64,000 nucleotides of DNA from Polytrichum commune (lineage: Eukaryota > Streptophyta > Polytrichopsida > Polytrichales > Polytrichaceae): NCBI GenBank assembly GCA_950295325.1, contig OX485805.1:39171501-39235500 (forward strand). The letters run 5' to 3'. The stretch's first letter is position 1; every line of letters starts with the position of its first letter. Position numbers and translations under genes: made by a program. The notes beneath the pieces are model-generated. The model did not search any database. It saw only the letters and a list, made by a program, of their open reading frames with translations, and was not told where the DNA came from. Shown here piece by piece: positions 1-13,707 of this stretch.

Positions 1-3000
1 AGCTAAAACCGTCACTCCGTGGACCCAGACCCTCCTATACCACAAGGAACAATTCAAGATAGTAGAGTATTGGCAATCGGGAAGCGTTTATAAGTGTTGG
101 ATTTAGCACCCTCTCTACCTTATATAGATTTCTCAAGCTATTAGAATCCCTCATTCACCATCATAGTTCATGCTACGGCTATAATACACACGCCTCCAAA
201 TTATGTTATATTTATCCCAAGGAACGCCTCTCTCATTACATGAAGTGACTTAGTTTTCTCTATGCTTGTAACAATATTTGATGTATTGTGCAAGGATGAA
301 ACTTCTTACTCCAATGCAAAATGGAGTCAATGCCCACATGCGTTTGATATGTGGTCAACCCCAACTAATGGGTCCCCATCGCAAAGTCTTGATAGAAATT
401 GCCACCGATAACAATGACAAGGTAGAAGTAGTGTCGGGTATAAATTAGCTTCATATGGAGCCTTGTGATTGTCAATGATCACATGTTGTAAACCTTACAC
501 GAGACAAGATAAGGTAGATGGTGCTAATTCCAATCCCCACAAGGTTTTTGGGCATCATTGGTCAAAATTCTAGTATTTCCCAAGTCCAATTGGTTACATG
601 TTGTGATCTTCCAGTTTTTTCTTTTATTTATTATTGTGAGATGTATTTCATAGATTCTTCTAGAATGATTGATATTTTTTTTAAGTCTTGAACTTCAACC
701 AGTTGTTTTTCAAACTCAACCGGATCATCTGTAATTAGAAGTTGGCTCTCCCCATTCATTGACCTCCACCCAAAAGTAATCCTTATTCGTGCTTCCTGAT
801 CTCGTACATGGAGCACGCCTCGAACCGTTTGAATGTCTCTAATGTAAAGCATGGGTGGACGTGGGTGAAAAACAAGGCGGTTTCAAGAGAATGTGAGGTT
901 GGTTTTGGGTGAAAGTGAGATTGGATTCGGGCAAATTTTGGGTATCGTAGCCAGGAGTAGGTTACTTGTATGTTCTTATCAAGATATTGTACGCACAATT
1001 ATAAGGGCTCAATTTTATTTATGGGGTGGAGTGTCGGTTTTAGTGTGGGGACGGATTGGATGAAAGGTGGGGCAATTTTGGATGAAATTAGGGTTGGATC
1101 TCGGTTGGATTTGTGCTAAAAACAAGGACAATTATGGGTGAATGTTGGGACAATCTTGGGAGTTGATCACAATGGAACAAGTGTGGGTTTAGGGGAGGGT
1201 ACAGTAAGTGACTTCAACAAAATTATAGTATATTAAGATGATGTGCAATTTTTTTTTTCAAATTTGTTTATACCATGTCTAAACCAATTTGCTAACCCAA
1301 CTATGCATACCACTAATCCGAATGGACTCCAAAAATAGGCGAAATCAACCAAAGGTTTGGTTTAAGCACCTTCTACCTTATTACAAGTAGAAGTTGTGCA
1401 CTAATTGATACCTTGTGGTAGACAAAAAGATTCCACATTTTGATTCCAATAAACAAAACCCCAACTTATGAACTATAGTATACCATATACATCATGTGCA
1501 ACTACAATTCATAAGTTTGAATTTTCTTTTTTAGAAATCAAATTGTAGGATCCCAATACACCTAATTGGTATATATGCTTCTAACAAATGAGTATTTTCT
1601 TGTGTGTGCGTGTGTGTGTACGTTAAGGTTGATCATTGGAAAATCCTAGAAGTTCTTGACAAATTTAATGTTGCAAAAAATGGTCACTTTTGTCATTGGC
1701 CCAATAAATTATGCTACGTAGGGGATGCACTCAATGTAGAGATTCAAAATGACATGAGCAGGAAATCGTAGTAATATCCCCTCTCTTCATTTACAATGAT
1801 TGTTTTTGGAGTAGTTGCTTATGAATATAAGCATGTTACTTGTAATCCTTTCATATGACAACAACAACAACAACTGATGGATAATTTTTTTCCACCGTAT
1901 AGAATTTGCTCAAGATATAACACATGTTTCTTTCTTTCTCACAATTTGTTCATATCGATTGTAAATGTGAATAGGGGATGGGTCGGACATACCCACTCGC
2001 TTCATTTTGGTTCTCTACGGTGAGTGTGCCGTGGGGGCAAGAGCCTAGACTCCAAGCGTGTGGCGCGTGGGATGGATGGGTCAAGTGATTGTGATAACGA
2101 AGACGACGTCTATGGAGAAACCCAAGTTTGGTGGGAAAGTGTGAGCATCCAAAGATGAGTGTGATGTAGGGCCTATAGATGAGGTACCGTAAGGCGCTCC
2201 TTGGTTTGGCTTTCGAGTCACCATTCAAAAGAAAGGGATGTCGGACACTCACATATAAAATAGTGGTGTTGGAATTTGGAAAGGTTTGACTCTTCCACCC
2301 CTTCATGCCACTTGACAACTTGCCTACTTGTGTCTAGAGATGGAAATAGAACGATCATATTTGAACGCGTCGTGATCTCTTGAAACTTGAAATAAGATGC
2401 CAAACACTTTAGGGTTATCAGTAAAATCACTCAGAGAGGGACGAAAACAATGGATTGATCCTTCTTTGAAAAGAAATCTATTAAGAGTTTGTTAGCTCGT
2501 CATGTATCGAAGCCTGTTTTGAAAATAGGGTGAAAAAATTGGGACTTTTTCTTTATATTTTTCTAATTTTGAGATAATTTTAAGATAAAAAATAGGGTAT
2601 GCGTTTGGGACTCACTATTCTAAATTATGGATTGCCCTATGCAAGGCTAGTTTGGTCCATAAATCCTATTAGGACTAGCTAGAAAGTTGGTAATAGCTTG
2701 ACGCCACTCTTTGTGTATGTTTATTTAAGAATTAAGAAAACTTGGATGACTTTAGTGAATTCTCATAAACATAAGGACTGAACCCATAATTTCATTTGCT
2801 TTACTTTATGAATGAAACTATTTCTCCTTCAAATTCAAGGCACAAATTGCCAACTAGCAAGAAGAAATACGGCAATGTAATGTAATTTGCCACAAACAAA
2901 ATGTTCACTAGATTTGTGTCATGTTCTACTCTCAAACAACTACAAACCTTGCTCATGGGAGTGCACAAACACAACGTCTACAGCTCCTCCAATGTCTTGT

Positions 3001-3080
3001 AATAAGGTATGCATGTATTATTTGGTTGCTTTTCTTAATCAGATACCTATCTTTTTTATTGGTATATGTTTAAGCAAAGA
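1..3080. other. intergenic, no gene recognised
   Basis: Only short scattered open frames occur here on either strand, with no recognisable domain and no convincing chain of spliced exons. A degenerate copy of the hAT-like MITE lies at about 531-761. The remainder is AT-rich unique or old repeat sequence. Confidence 0.6.
531..761 (+). mobile_element. degenerate hAT-like MITE, copy A
   Basis: This stretch aligns by eye with the better preserved copies at 27.2, 47.5 and 58.0 kb. Shared landmarks in order are the TTTTTGGGCAT block, a GGTTACATGTTG block, the CTTCAACC..GTT block, CTCAACCGGATCATCTGTAA, and a CTCCCC..TCATTG end. The left terminal repeat is decayed and I see no target-site duplication, so the left boundary is approximate. 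Confidence 0.55.
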
Positions 3081-3882
3081 TCAATGAACAAACACCATAA
3101 AGACACATGTTTAAAAGAGATTGGACTAAGTCTTCAAACTCCACACTCAATAGTGAACACCATTGGGATGACATGTGTATTCATTTAGAGAACCGACAAA
3201 CATGCATTTATGATAACCATAACTAAATCAAGGGGCATCCAATATTCAACCTGGATTTTTATGATGCTTTATTGTAAATTTGCTAATGCAAGTCAAGTTT
3301 CATTGTGTACAATGACAAAATTTAACAAAATTAAGTAACAAAATTAACAAAACTACATGTTGACATCGAACAAGTAAATATAATTGGTAGAAATTTGAGG
3401 ACATGAAAAACAAACCAAATAACACCCATGTACCTTGTGCTACAAGCTTGCCACAAGTAAGGTGCATTGTGAGGAAAAGGAGAAGAGGTGACTCCAATGA
3501 TGTTGCTACCAAGATGATTTATGTGTTGCTTCATGTTTGAGTTGGCTAACAACAAGTTTGACCCCAAAAAAATTGTTGTTAAAAAATACGTTTTGTTATG
3601 ACATGGTCGCCTCCATTTTTTGCTTAGACAAAAGTTTTTGGTTCTCTCACCACAAAATTTGGGTGCACCAAAAATTGTCTATTTTTGGATATCATAATTC
3701 TATGTCACTTTCATGTCACTTTGATTTTGTTTGCTAACGTGGTGACCCTTTTGTGACTTTGTGTAAAACAAAGTGAGAATGCCACTCATTTCCCAACAAA
3801 TAAGATAATAAAAAATGCGGTGGTCATGGTCACCGGCCACTATTATAAACATGGTCTTGCTATGGTTCAAGGGAGTCCTAAC

Positions 3883-3952
3883 ATGTGAGTGGTGAGCGGT
3901 GAGCAGTGAGCAATGAGCAATGAGCAATGAGCAGTAACTTGTGAGCAATGAG
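3883..3952. repeat. 7-bp tandem repeat (GTGAGCA-like)
   Basis: About eight imperfect copies of a 7-bp GTGAGCA/ATGAGCA unit follow ACATGTGAGTGG. A reverse-complement relative, with CTCACTACTCACATGTTACT and CTCACCACTCACATG, occurs at about 12030-12076. The motif is therefore dispersed as well as tandem. Confidence 0.7.
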
Positions 3953-4844
3953 GTTGGCAAATTTTTGGAGATGCACCCACTAGTATCCTATAACCGTGGT
4001 ATTTTGACATAAAAGTAGTTTCTTTATTTATAGTAGTATAAGTGGGAAGTTCACACAAAGTGCAATAAACTTAATGAATGCCTTACTTTACTCTTAAAAT
4101 CAACAACTGCAAGCTTGGCATGAGAGTTTGGAGGTCATGTTTAACATTAACGTTAGATTCAACATTCAATTACTTTAAAAAAATGTAACTACATTCCCAG
4201 TGTCGAGCATGCTCTAGACTATATTTTTAGAATCCATGTAAGTTTGAGAAATGAATTGATGGAGGCACTGTGGAAAATTGAAACACTAAATTTTTTGGAC
4301 ATAGATGGAAGTACAAGAGGAAATTACTCGCCCATATCAATGTCCACAAAGTAACGAGCACATTCGATGTAATCAATGTGGAACCATGCATAGAAACTCT
4401 ATAACTACCTTGATTTTCTTCCATTCCCAACTACTCTTTGTCACAAACATGTTCAATACGCTCCTTCACCTCGACATCTACGAATGATAGGATGCGACAA
4501 TCATAACCTAATGACGTACTATAATGTGATGATGTTGAGGTTGTATCCACAACCTTTGTGACCACCTTTGCATGTAATGGGATAATTATGCAATTGAAAG
4601 GGGACATCAAATTTTTCAAATTTTTATTAAAAAAACCTAAACTCAAATGGTCACCATTCATTATTGGAGAATAACATGTTAAATGATTACAAAATCAAAC
4701 AAACATGAAACAAATGGCAAACTTATGTCCCAAGGGGTGCACCTTTCATTAAAAACCAAGAACCACGTGTGTTCGCTACATTAAGTATACAAATATACTT
4801 TGAATAATAATAATAAACCCCTGTCATATGTATAATGTAAAACC

Positions 4845-5234
4845 CTAGCATTCATTAATAAAGTCGTTGAAGACTTTTTCATCCCCTTGATGTAACTTAT
4901 AAGTATCTAAGTCTACAATATACGTTACAAATGCTATGGCGATTATTGTTTCCAAATATACCATTAAATGACATGTAAGATCGTAAGTCCACTTATTGTT
5001 GGTTCCTTTTTGATACCAACATAAACCAATCTCCATGTTTGATGGATTAGACATCAAGCCATTTGGATCCCTATACTCCACCCAACAACTGCCAAACTTT
5101 GTACACATCCTATAAACCCTCCTAAGAAACCAAACCTTAATTGGAGCTAATTTTTTTGGTCTACAACATTTTTTGACAATTCTAGCTTGGGTGGGTTTAA
5201 AAAACATTCCACAATCACAACCAAGATTTAACAT
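4845..5234 (-). CDS. unrecognised 129-aa open frame
   Basis: This is the longest open frame in the first 9 kb. It encodes 129 residues with several cysteines near its N-terminus (CDCG, then a CC pair) and a hydrophobic stretch near the C-terminus. I recognise no family. The surrounding DNA is repeat-rich and no flanking exon could be joined to it, so it may be a decayed transposon fragment or chance. I do not assign a function. Confidence 0.15.
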   Translation of the reverse strand: MLNLGCDCGMFFKPTQARIVKKCCRPKKLAPIKVWFLRRVYRMCTKFGSCWVEYRDPNGLMSNPSNMEIGLCWYQKGTNNKWTYDLTCHLMVYLETIIAIAFVTYIVDLDTYKLHQGDEKVFNDFINEC

Positions 5235-6639
5235 GATATTATAATTTGTGGTGGTAAGGAGTTTAGGCTTTATATGTAAATATACCAGCCTTTATCCAAG
5301 TCAATTGATCTTTAGACAAAGTTGGATTGCCATTTTAATTGACTAACAAGTGTACTTTTGAAAATTTTAGAGTCCCCTACCTCTACATAAGTCATAATGG
5401 ACTTCACATTAGATCGAGAGGTTGTTTCGACATTTTCATGTTCATCAATTAGAACAAAAAAGGCATGTCAAAGCTCACTTTGCAACTCCACATCTTCATG
5501 TAAATCATTTTCAACATCTGACTACATCACTTCCATCTCTATGATAACATTCTTGCACATTTTGAATTGTCTTCTTCAACATTATAATTTTGAATTATCA
5601 CCACCTTGTGCACTAGAATCATGAATCAATGTGTGATCACAATTACACTCCTCATCCGCCTCCAGATTTCCAAATAAATGAGCTTCAATAAATGACCCTA
5701 CCATATGACTACAAATGTTGTATATTTTTCTAGATGTCCTCCGTACATGTATTTAATTACGAGTTACATGTTGTGTAGCATATGTATACGGTATGGAAAA
5801 GTTCAAATTAATACCCCTTTTGTGCACTCACGTATACTCGTATGTGTTATGAAAGGTGCACCCCCAATGACTTACATACTCCAGAGGTTTTTTGTGAAAA
5901 CTTTTTGAATAGGTTCCTCATCATCATCGAGGGAGATCATCTTCACCATTGAGCATCACTATAAGGTGAGGATAGAATATTTTATGATGGTGCCAAGATG
6001 ACATTGAATATTACAAAGTCTATCTCGAATGCGATGAAGTAGCACTACTACACCAACAAGCATGTATAAATGCATGTGCAATCCATGTGGACAAAGATAC
6101 TTTATTCAATGTTTGAAATCCACAACCACCAATAAAATTCGCATGTAGATGCACAAGCATCGATAAATGATCCCCGTTAGTCAACGCCTCTATAAAAATT
6201 TGCAAAGACCTTTTTTTATTCCTCTTGTCCACCTCTCCATGACACATTTACTTTCATAATTTACGTTTATGCAATAGTGCGATCGAAAAAGGTCGGTAGC
6301 TCTAATGGAAATTCTCTCTACTACCCATGTTAGCTACCCCTTTTGTCTACATTACCCTACTACCTAAACCTTATTACTACCATGTTACCAATGATATTAT
6401 TCTTGAAGGTTTCACCGATATTGCCCACCCCCTGATATTGGTCGAAACTCGTAGATGTACTACCTTAAAGTTTGACCTACTTACAACCACATCTTTATGC
6501 TAGTTATATAGATTATGTTATACTCTTTCTTATACTAGCAACATTATAACTATTGTTGGACTGGTTCTTATTTTATTAATACCATTTGGATATCTATAAT
6601 GAGGATGTCATATTTTTTTGATAACAGTGGATTTGAGTA

Positions 6640-6900
6640 TTTGATCTTATTTCTACCTGATACCATTCACATATATATATAAAACATGCAAGGTCCTTCA
6701 TATCTAGGTAAAATCATACTAGTATCAATATGGTCTAGAATGGCATTGACCCAAAGAATAACTTGAGTATACAAAGATTCTTTCACCTTGGCATACCCAC
6801 TAAATATCAATATTTGACTAGTATTATAATTTTGATACCCACGGTAGTTTCTTTAATACCATGCATTCACCTATATATTGGTCCAAAATTGGTTATAACC
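6640..6900 (+). repeat. dispersed repeat family R3, copy 1
   Basis: This block (TGATACCATTCA, TCCTTCATAT.TAGGTAA, AGTATCAATATGG, ACCATGCATTCACCTATA) is shared with about 21395-21745 in the same orientation and about 44925-45250 in reverse. It has no open frame of note and I saw no clear terminal repeats. It is probably an old non-autonomous transposon. Confidence 0.6.
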
Positions 6901-7559
6901 CTCCAACATGTGATTATGCACTTTCGCCCTTATTGATCTACCATGTTTTCTTCTAGCTTCCTAACTTAATCTATAATGATTAAGATTACCACATTATACT
7001 ATACTATGGAGGGTGGATCCCTAGGTGGTAGTGATATTGAGGTGTTGACCAACTTAGTCCTCTTAAATCTAACTCTAATGTAGTAGATACTTGTCATTAG
7101 GGAAAATGAAGGTAAGATATACATCAGTCTTGTCTCTCCAAGACTTTTTGGAACTAATTGCTTACACAGTGACAAGTTGCAAACCACAAACACAAATACT
7201 AATATTCCAAGGACCAACACTACTACATTCATTACCAAGGTTGTACACTGCAAAACTTCATCATTTCCTTGTACTGCTCACTTGTTTTCATACTTTCTAA
7301 GTAGGTACTAGGATTTGTGGTCTAAAAAACCCTTGATTCACTGTCCTAACCACCACTTCTTACGTGTTCATCCTAAAGGTTACAAGCACCACTCTTAAAT
7401 TTTTCCTCCATAGATCGTCTCGTTTGCCAATAGGTGTAGTTACCTTCTAAAAAAACAACCTAATTTTACCTTTCGACAATTACTCAGTAAAGCACAACTC
7501 CTTGCCATTAGAGCCTATATGAAAGTTTTGACATCACCATTTACAAAGCATTTGAGAAA

Positions 7560-8335
7560 AACAAAAGGCATTTTGAGCTATCTTCAAAATTACCCAAATT
7601 TTGCGGCATTTTGAGCACGCAAATTTCAAAACCTTTAAAGGATTTCAATGTCACTTTTAAAACCATTTGTAAATAATTTGAAAGAATAAACAAACTTTTG
7701 AGGTACCCAAATGTTGATAGTAGTCATCTCGGCACCAAAATGACTAATTTCTAAATTTTACAAACTTTTCAATATCGTTTTAAAAACCATGAAAAACAAT
7801 GCGAGGGCCATTTTTTTCCAACTATTTGAGAAAAATAAACAAAATTGTGAGAGAAACCAAAAGGTACCCAAACGTGGATACTAATCATCTCAACACCAAG
7901 GTGACTAACTTCAATTTTTTTAAAGATTTTTCGAAATCATTTGGAAAACCATGTGAGGGCCATTGTAAAAACATTTGAGAAAAAGAAAAAGAAAATTATG
8001 AGAGAAACTTAAAGGTAACTCAAATGTTTATATTAGTCACCTCGGCACCAAGGTGACTAATTTCAAAATTTTAAACAATTTTTCAAAATTGCTTTGAAAA
8101 CCTTTAGAAGCCCTGCAAGGGCAATTTGTAAATCATTTAAGAAAAATAAATCAAATTGTTAGAGAAACTTAAAGGTAGTAGTCATATGGGCATTGAGGTG
8201 ACTAATTTTATTTTTCTGATACTTTTCAAATTCACATTGAAATCCATGGGAAGATCTACGAGGGCCATTTGTAAACCATTTTTGAAACATAAACAAAATT
8301 GTGAGAGAAAATAGAAGGTATTCAAATGTTCACAT
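7560..8335. repeat. ~150-bp tandem repeat array
   Basis: At least four imperfect units of about 150 bp are present. Each carries a variant of CACCAAGGTGACTAATTTC, a T-rich block, GAGGGCCATTTGTAAA and AGAGAAACTTAAAGGTA. A further partial unit sits at about 8672-8790, separated by an unrelated ~340-bp block that looks inserted. The array is not coding in any frame. Confidence 0.7.
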
Positions 8336-8585
8336 TAGCACACTCAATATTAGTTCATAAACGAAGACTAGAGAACATACAATCTATCACAGACCTTCAA
8401 GACCTAGAATAACTAAACTACCTATCCCACAACCCGGTACACTGTACCATATAAAATAATGCCACTTCACTAGATAAACACCACTTACAATCATCACAAA
8501 CTACCGGTTACCGGTTAACCGACTATCTGTTACTAATATAGTGTCTACTCCCTGCAAAGGGTGAAGTAGTTCTACATCTAACGCT

Positions 8586-8672
8586 ATTGCCCTTGGGCGT
8601 GGCTAAGGATGTTTTACAAACATACACTTTATTCACTCCGGCCTCCTCCGTAGACCGGAGTTCTTCTTCTTC
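8586..8672 (+). repeat. left arm of a 1-kb inverted repeat
   Basis: This ~87-bp block (ACAAACATACACTTTATTCA, then ACCGGAGTTCTTCTTCTT) reappears as an imperfect reverse complement at about 9597-9690. It sits in the block that interrupts the ~150-bp tandem array. Confidence 0.6.
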
Positions 8673-9273
8673 ACATTAGTCATAGAGGCATCGAGGTCAC
8701 TAATTTCAAATTTTTGAAGATTTTCAAAATTGTTTGGAAAACCTTCGGAAGCATTATAAGGGCCATTTGTATACCATACCAAAATTAAATTTCATTTTGT
8801 TACCTTCAAAGCAATTTCTTATATATTACATCTTGTTTGAAATTTTGAGCATTTGAAACATGTGATCATGGCCAACAATTGAGGGGTAAAACTACGAATG
8901 CATGCCATGGGTGCAGTAGCAAATAATGTACAATACATATGGTTGATTATTGTGATATGTAGTTCGAAGATGTTACAACCCAACTATGATTTGGATAATT
9001 CTTTACAATCAAAATCACCCAATAACACATGTAATTGTTGTTGTAGTTTCAACACAAAAACCTTGCAAGAATTAGATGCACAAAAGACAATGAAGGATGT
9101 TGAAACATAATACCATGTCACTCTATGTTGGTGGTTGTATTCTAGTGCAGTTACAAAGGACAACTTTCATAATCTTTCAAAACAAGTGAGATTATGGCCT
9201 TTCTATTACATACAATAAATTGGTCACATGCTTTTGGTAGGTTCACATGAAGGACAACTAATACGTGTTGTGG

Positions 9274-9336
<63 letters not shown>
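9274..9336. repeat. (TA)n(TG)n microsatellite
   Basis: About eight TA units are followed directly by about 24 TG units. This is a compound dinucleotide microsatellite. Confidence 0.95.
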
Positions 9337-9338
<2 letters not shown>

Positions 9339-9596
9339 AGAGGATATTTATTTGGGGGGTATAAAGTGCATGATCTTTATTTGATTGCACCTAATTTTTA
9401 TACATAAAACCATTTTTTTTTGGTCAATTTCATTGATCCTATCGTTACTCAAACGGTGTAGGATAAGTAAATTTTTAGCACACAATAGTTGTTGCAAAAT
9501 TTAGTTTTTGACTTATAACTTTTGTTATTTTGGAACATATGTGCTTGCATCCAACAACCCAACATAAAAATACAAAGTCCATGCACTACAAGCCTA

Positions 9597-9690
9597 AAGA
9601 AGAAGAAGAACTCCGGTCCTTGTGGGGGGCTGGAGTGAATAGAGTGTATGTTCGTAGAACACCCTTGGCCATACCCCAGGCACTACAAGC
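9597..9690 (-). repeat. right arm of a 1-kb inverted repeat
   Basis: Imperfect reverse complement of about 8586-8672. It begins with the GAAGAAGAAGAACTCCGGT block. See the left arm. Confidence 0.6.
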
Positions 9691-9770
9691 CTACAATATA
9701 GTAGCCGGTGCTCTTATTGAAAATTTGACTCACAAAGTATACATATGGGAGCATTAAGATTGTTGGAGGG

Positions 9771-9795
9771 AGGGAGAGAGAGAGAGAGAGAGAGA
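9771..9795. repeat. (GA)n microsatellite
   Basis: A GA dinucleotide run following GGAGGGAG. Confidence 0.9.
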
Positions 9796-9799
9796 TTTC

Positions 9800-10732
9800 T
9801 TGAGTAGATCTATGTTTACATTCAAGCATAGTCATTTCTTAATCCATCCTCTTGTTCCAAGGCCAACTATTCTTCCGCATATTTGTGTACCTTTCAAAAC
9901 CCGGGAGGGTGGGTGGGACCAACCCTCATGGCCATATTATTGCATAGCTATCCTTATACTTTCATCACTAACTCCTCTTGGTATGTATCTAAAAATGGGA
10001 ACCTTTGAGCATCAAACTACCAAGGTTGTAACTTTTGTACCCTTAAATGATGTGTTGCAAACCATATCCAGAACTTACAAAGTAAAATGTAAAAGAGTAT
10101 GTAATACATGTATAAAATGTATTTCAATCAAACTCAACTCACCAATGCTTTGTATCCTTCATCATTTTGTAGAATACCTAAGCATTATACACATAATATT
10201 TTTGAAAGAAGATGATATACAAAACCTAAGAGTGTCGTCAAAGTTGTGAAGGGATTGCCTCACATGTGCCCATGCCAACAACTTAATCCAAAGAGATGAT
10301 TAGTAACGTACACGAGGTGAATAGCAACAAAACCCAATTGTTATCTATGTCACACAATCAAATACGGCATAATCATACATTTTGTATCATTGAATACCCA
10401 AACTACCATTGAGTGTTTTATTTGTTCCTTGGCCATTTGAACCTTGTGTGACCGCAAATTGGGGTAGTTAGCATACACTTCCCACAAGTCTGCACACTTC
10501 ACACTAATCCCATAAGTTACTTAGGGTAAACTTTCAAAGCGGCTTAACCTTTGAAAAGAGGTTCTCATTTCTCCTTTCACTCAATATAGGATTAGGTAAC
10601 CATCATAGTCCGCAAATGCATAGAACTAGATCTATGGCGAAAGGTAAAATTTTCCTAACCCTAAGGTAATTAATTAGTCCTTTGGGGTTATATTTTATTA
10701 CCATTTCAATTCTTTTATGGCATAATAAGTAC

Positions 10733-10775
<43 letters not shown>

Positions 10776-13450
10776 TCTCAGTGTGAGCCACTTTAGATAT
10801 GGCAATTGATGAAACAATATGATGAGGGGAAGAGTAGTTCTTGATAAAATAAAACTGTGAGCACTGATGATTGCCACAACCTTCACATAATTTTACTCCC
10901 GTTGTCAATTTTTTTTTGAATTGTGTTACAATCTTGTGTGTGTGTGTGCGCGCATGCGTGTACAAGGAAATTTATTGATGTCAATTGTAGGTTGTTTGAT
11001 CATTGTTGTTTCATGACTTCCATTCGGAATCTCCTTCTTCAAATCATAAGCTAACTTCAAATGCTGTGCGTTTCTCGATAATAGTTTATGTGGATTGTGA
11101 CAATAGAAGTAGAATCGTCTCTTACCTTCAAGAAATTCTAGGAATTGGGTTTTCTAGCTAAAATATGTCAACAATAATTCAACACTTTGCAAGGTTGTTG
11201 AATTGAATTGAGCCACAAGCCTAAAGACATTGCATGCATTGTGAAAGAGGAAGTACTTAATAAAGTTTGTAATAATTGAGATAGATCTTTAGGAGCTTCA
11301 CTAACAGTTGAAGGTTGCTTGATTGCTTAGTTGGATCATGCGTTTTGTTTGAAACTCATGGCATTCTAAATGTGCTCAATTATCATTGTGTATTGTCTTC
11401 TAATGCGGTAGTTGCAATTTTTTTGTTGTAGTGATCAAATCTAAGGAAATTTAATTGCAAGAAACACTTAAATAGTGTGTTGAGGCGTGTTGTTGGTGAT
11501 GATGGCTTTGCCTTACTTGTTATTCAAATTTTTTTGTGTCAAAGTACTTAGTGTTGGTGACGTATATGTTTGTGGGTTTTCTTTCCTAATATATTCATTG
11601 AGGGGGTGTGTTGGCGACGTGTATGTTTGTGGGTTTTTCTTCCCTAAAACATTTACCAAGGAGTTTGCATTATTAATGGAACGCCCAATAAATTATGTGT
11701 TCTATATTCAACAATATATAATCTGGATGTGATTTTAATACATTTTTGATATACAAATTTTAATGAACTTTCAATATTTGTAGGTAATTGTAGCTATTTT
11801 TGAGTTTCATTTACTAATATTCAAGCTACAATATTGTATTGAGGTTTATTTCTAGATCTACAAACACCAAGTTAATTACATGGTAATAGACCCCTTGACA
11901 AGATGTAAATCACGATTTCCATGGTAATGGGGTTTATTTTTTGCATGTCGAATGTCCCATTGGATTCCTTTTATAGCCAAGTTATTCAAACCTTGTGGAA
12001 TATAATCTAAAAATGAAAACTTATGTCTCATGTTATTTGCTCACTACTCACATGTTACTGCTCACCACTCACATGCCAACTTTCCCTCCTATGGTTCAAA
12101 GTTTAATCAACCAACAATTAATAGGATGTTATTGTTTTTTCTTTGCTTCTACTGAACTTGTTCTAAAAACCCACGTCTCACATTGGGACCCCTATGTTGT
12201 TTCTTATTTTGTCCTACAATGAATGTCAATGGGAAATGTTTGGCCACAAATTCCACTTAAAGTATAAAATTCATCATTTTGAGTTATAGAATTGTAGTTG
12301 AGATGTAGAAGTTATAAGAGATCAAATTGAAGATTATTTCTTCTTCTTTGAAATATCACATAAATTGATTGTCCCAATTAGTGTGGGTTTCTATTTGGAG
12401 TTACACAATGCTATAATCATTTAATGAGAATGTAATATTTTACCATGCAATCATTTATGTTCTAAAATGTTTGAATAACCCATTGAACATTTGTTTGTAA
12501 AAAAATAACTCTTGAGTAAGACGTTATTGCATTGCGTAGTTCCGAACAATACCACACTCGAATAGGGTTGATCAATATCCTAGACTTTGAAGGGTGTATA
12601 TATATTTTGAGCACGTAGTCCAATCTTATATTAACATTAGTCTTCTTTGCATTCGTTCTTCACAACCGAACTCAAAGTTGTAATCATCAAACTTGAAAGT
12701 TGTGCGAGTTCAGAGTTCAGGCTTGAACTTGAAAATCAATATGAACAAAGAGGAGACCAACCTTGAGACAAAGTTCTACGATCATTAGGCACATGTAAGG
12801 GCTCAATTTATTTACCTTTACCCACAATACATAGGAGCATGACTCTCGTTCATCTAACAAAAAACCCTATAATAGTATGTAGGACGGACCCCCCCATATG
12901 ATAATTTAGACACAAATTAACTTCAAAGACCCCGAATTAGTCTAGCATGACATATAATCAACCACAACCTTGTAAGGGCATGTTTTTAACATGGATGGAT
13001 GAGAGGTACATTCACATGCACCAATTCCCTCTTGCCTAAACCTTGAGCTCAAGTTGTGCAGTAGATGAGTCTTCTTTGTTTATGTATATTCTTTTTTGCT
13101 ATTGACTACTCGAATTAGGTACTACTCCTATTATGTACTACTCGAATTTGCAAGGTTGATTTTTTTGTGTTTCTAGAAATGTATATGAAGAAGCTAGGAT
13201 CAATTCAAAAAGTTTAAAAACTAATCTCGAATGATTAGAGATTATCAAAGTCCACTAACAATAAAGCCATAAGAAAACTAATGCAAAGATTCTCCCAATT
13301 AGATTGACTATATTAAACTTAGATGATTAACAACTTTTGAACATGTAGTCCAACTTCTTCATATTCCATTGATGACCTAAATTCGGAGATGGCTTTTGCC
13401 CTTTGTGATGAGCTCCAAAGTGCTAAACCATCAAAGTTCTTAGATCCTTT
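9800..13450. other. intergenic, no gene recognised
   Basis: No supportable gene. The open frame at 9800-10249 (149 codons) resembles nothing I know and has low-complexity composition. Simple repeats lie at 10738-10773 and 10934-10952. A short direct repeat with period about 57 bp lies near 11550-11645 (GTGTTGGYGACGTRTATGTT). A partial copy of the TAGTGTGAC-type MITE may lie near 12380-12440. Confidence 0.5.
10738..10773. repeat. (GA)18 microsatellite
   Basis: A perfect GA dinucleotide run. Confidence 0.95.
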
Positions 13451-13545
13451 GGCCTACCACCCACCACCCACCACCCACCACTCAAATATAGGTTTTCAAT
13501 TAAGATAAGTAACCGAATTAGGCCCGCCTACCTTATGTTGGCAAC

Positions 13546-13707
13546 GTGGCAACCCTCCTTTTTGAAAGCCGAGTAAAGTCCCGGATGGACGTTGTGGATG
13601 AGTCATGGATGAATGTAGATCAAAGCTCGACGGAGCAGCTCGTGGAATTGCGAAGCGAGGGTTTTGGCACCGAGAATCTGCGGGAGCGAAGGCGACCACC
13701 ATCGAAG
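13546..13707 (+). other. possible 5' non-coding exon of the SCI1-like gene
   Basis: GC content rises sharply here after kilobases of AT-rich DNA. The stretch ends with a good donor (CGAAG then GTAAAT at 13708), and the next good acceptor (GTTTCAG, ending at 14967) precedes the coding ATG at 15009. I infer a 5' UTR exon plus an intron of about 1.26 kb. The start at 13546 is nominal. Only cDNA could settle it. Confidence 0.35.

Larger units (their letters stand above)
3085..6480. other. intergenic, no gene recognised
   Basis: No supportable gene. A block near 3085-3140 (AAAGAGATTGGACTAAGTCT) recurs at about 29.85 kb and, in reverse complement, at about 14.3 kb, so it is part of a dispersed repeat. 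The longest open frame, 4845-5234 on the minus strand, is described separately. Confidence 0.5.

Noticed and set aside
9151-9390. Frame containing a poly-threonine/histidine run
   Set aside because: It is translation of the (TG)n microsatellite.
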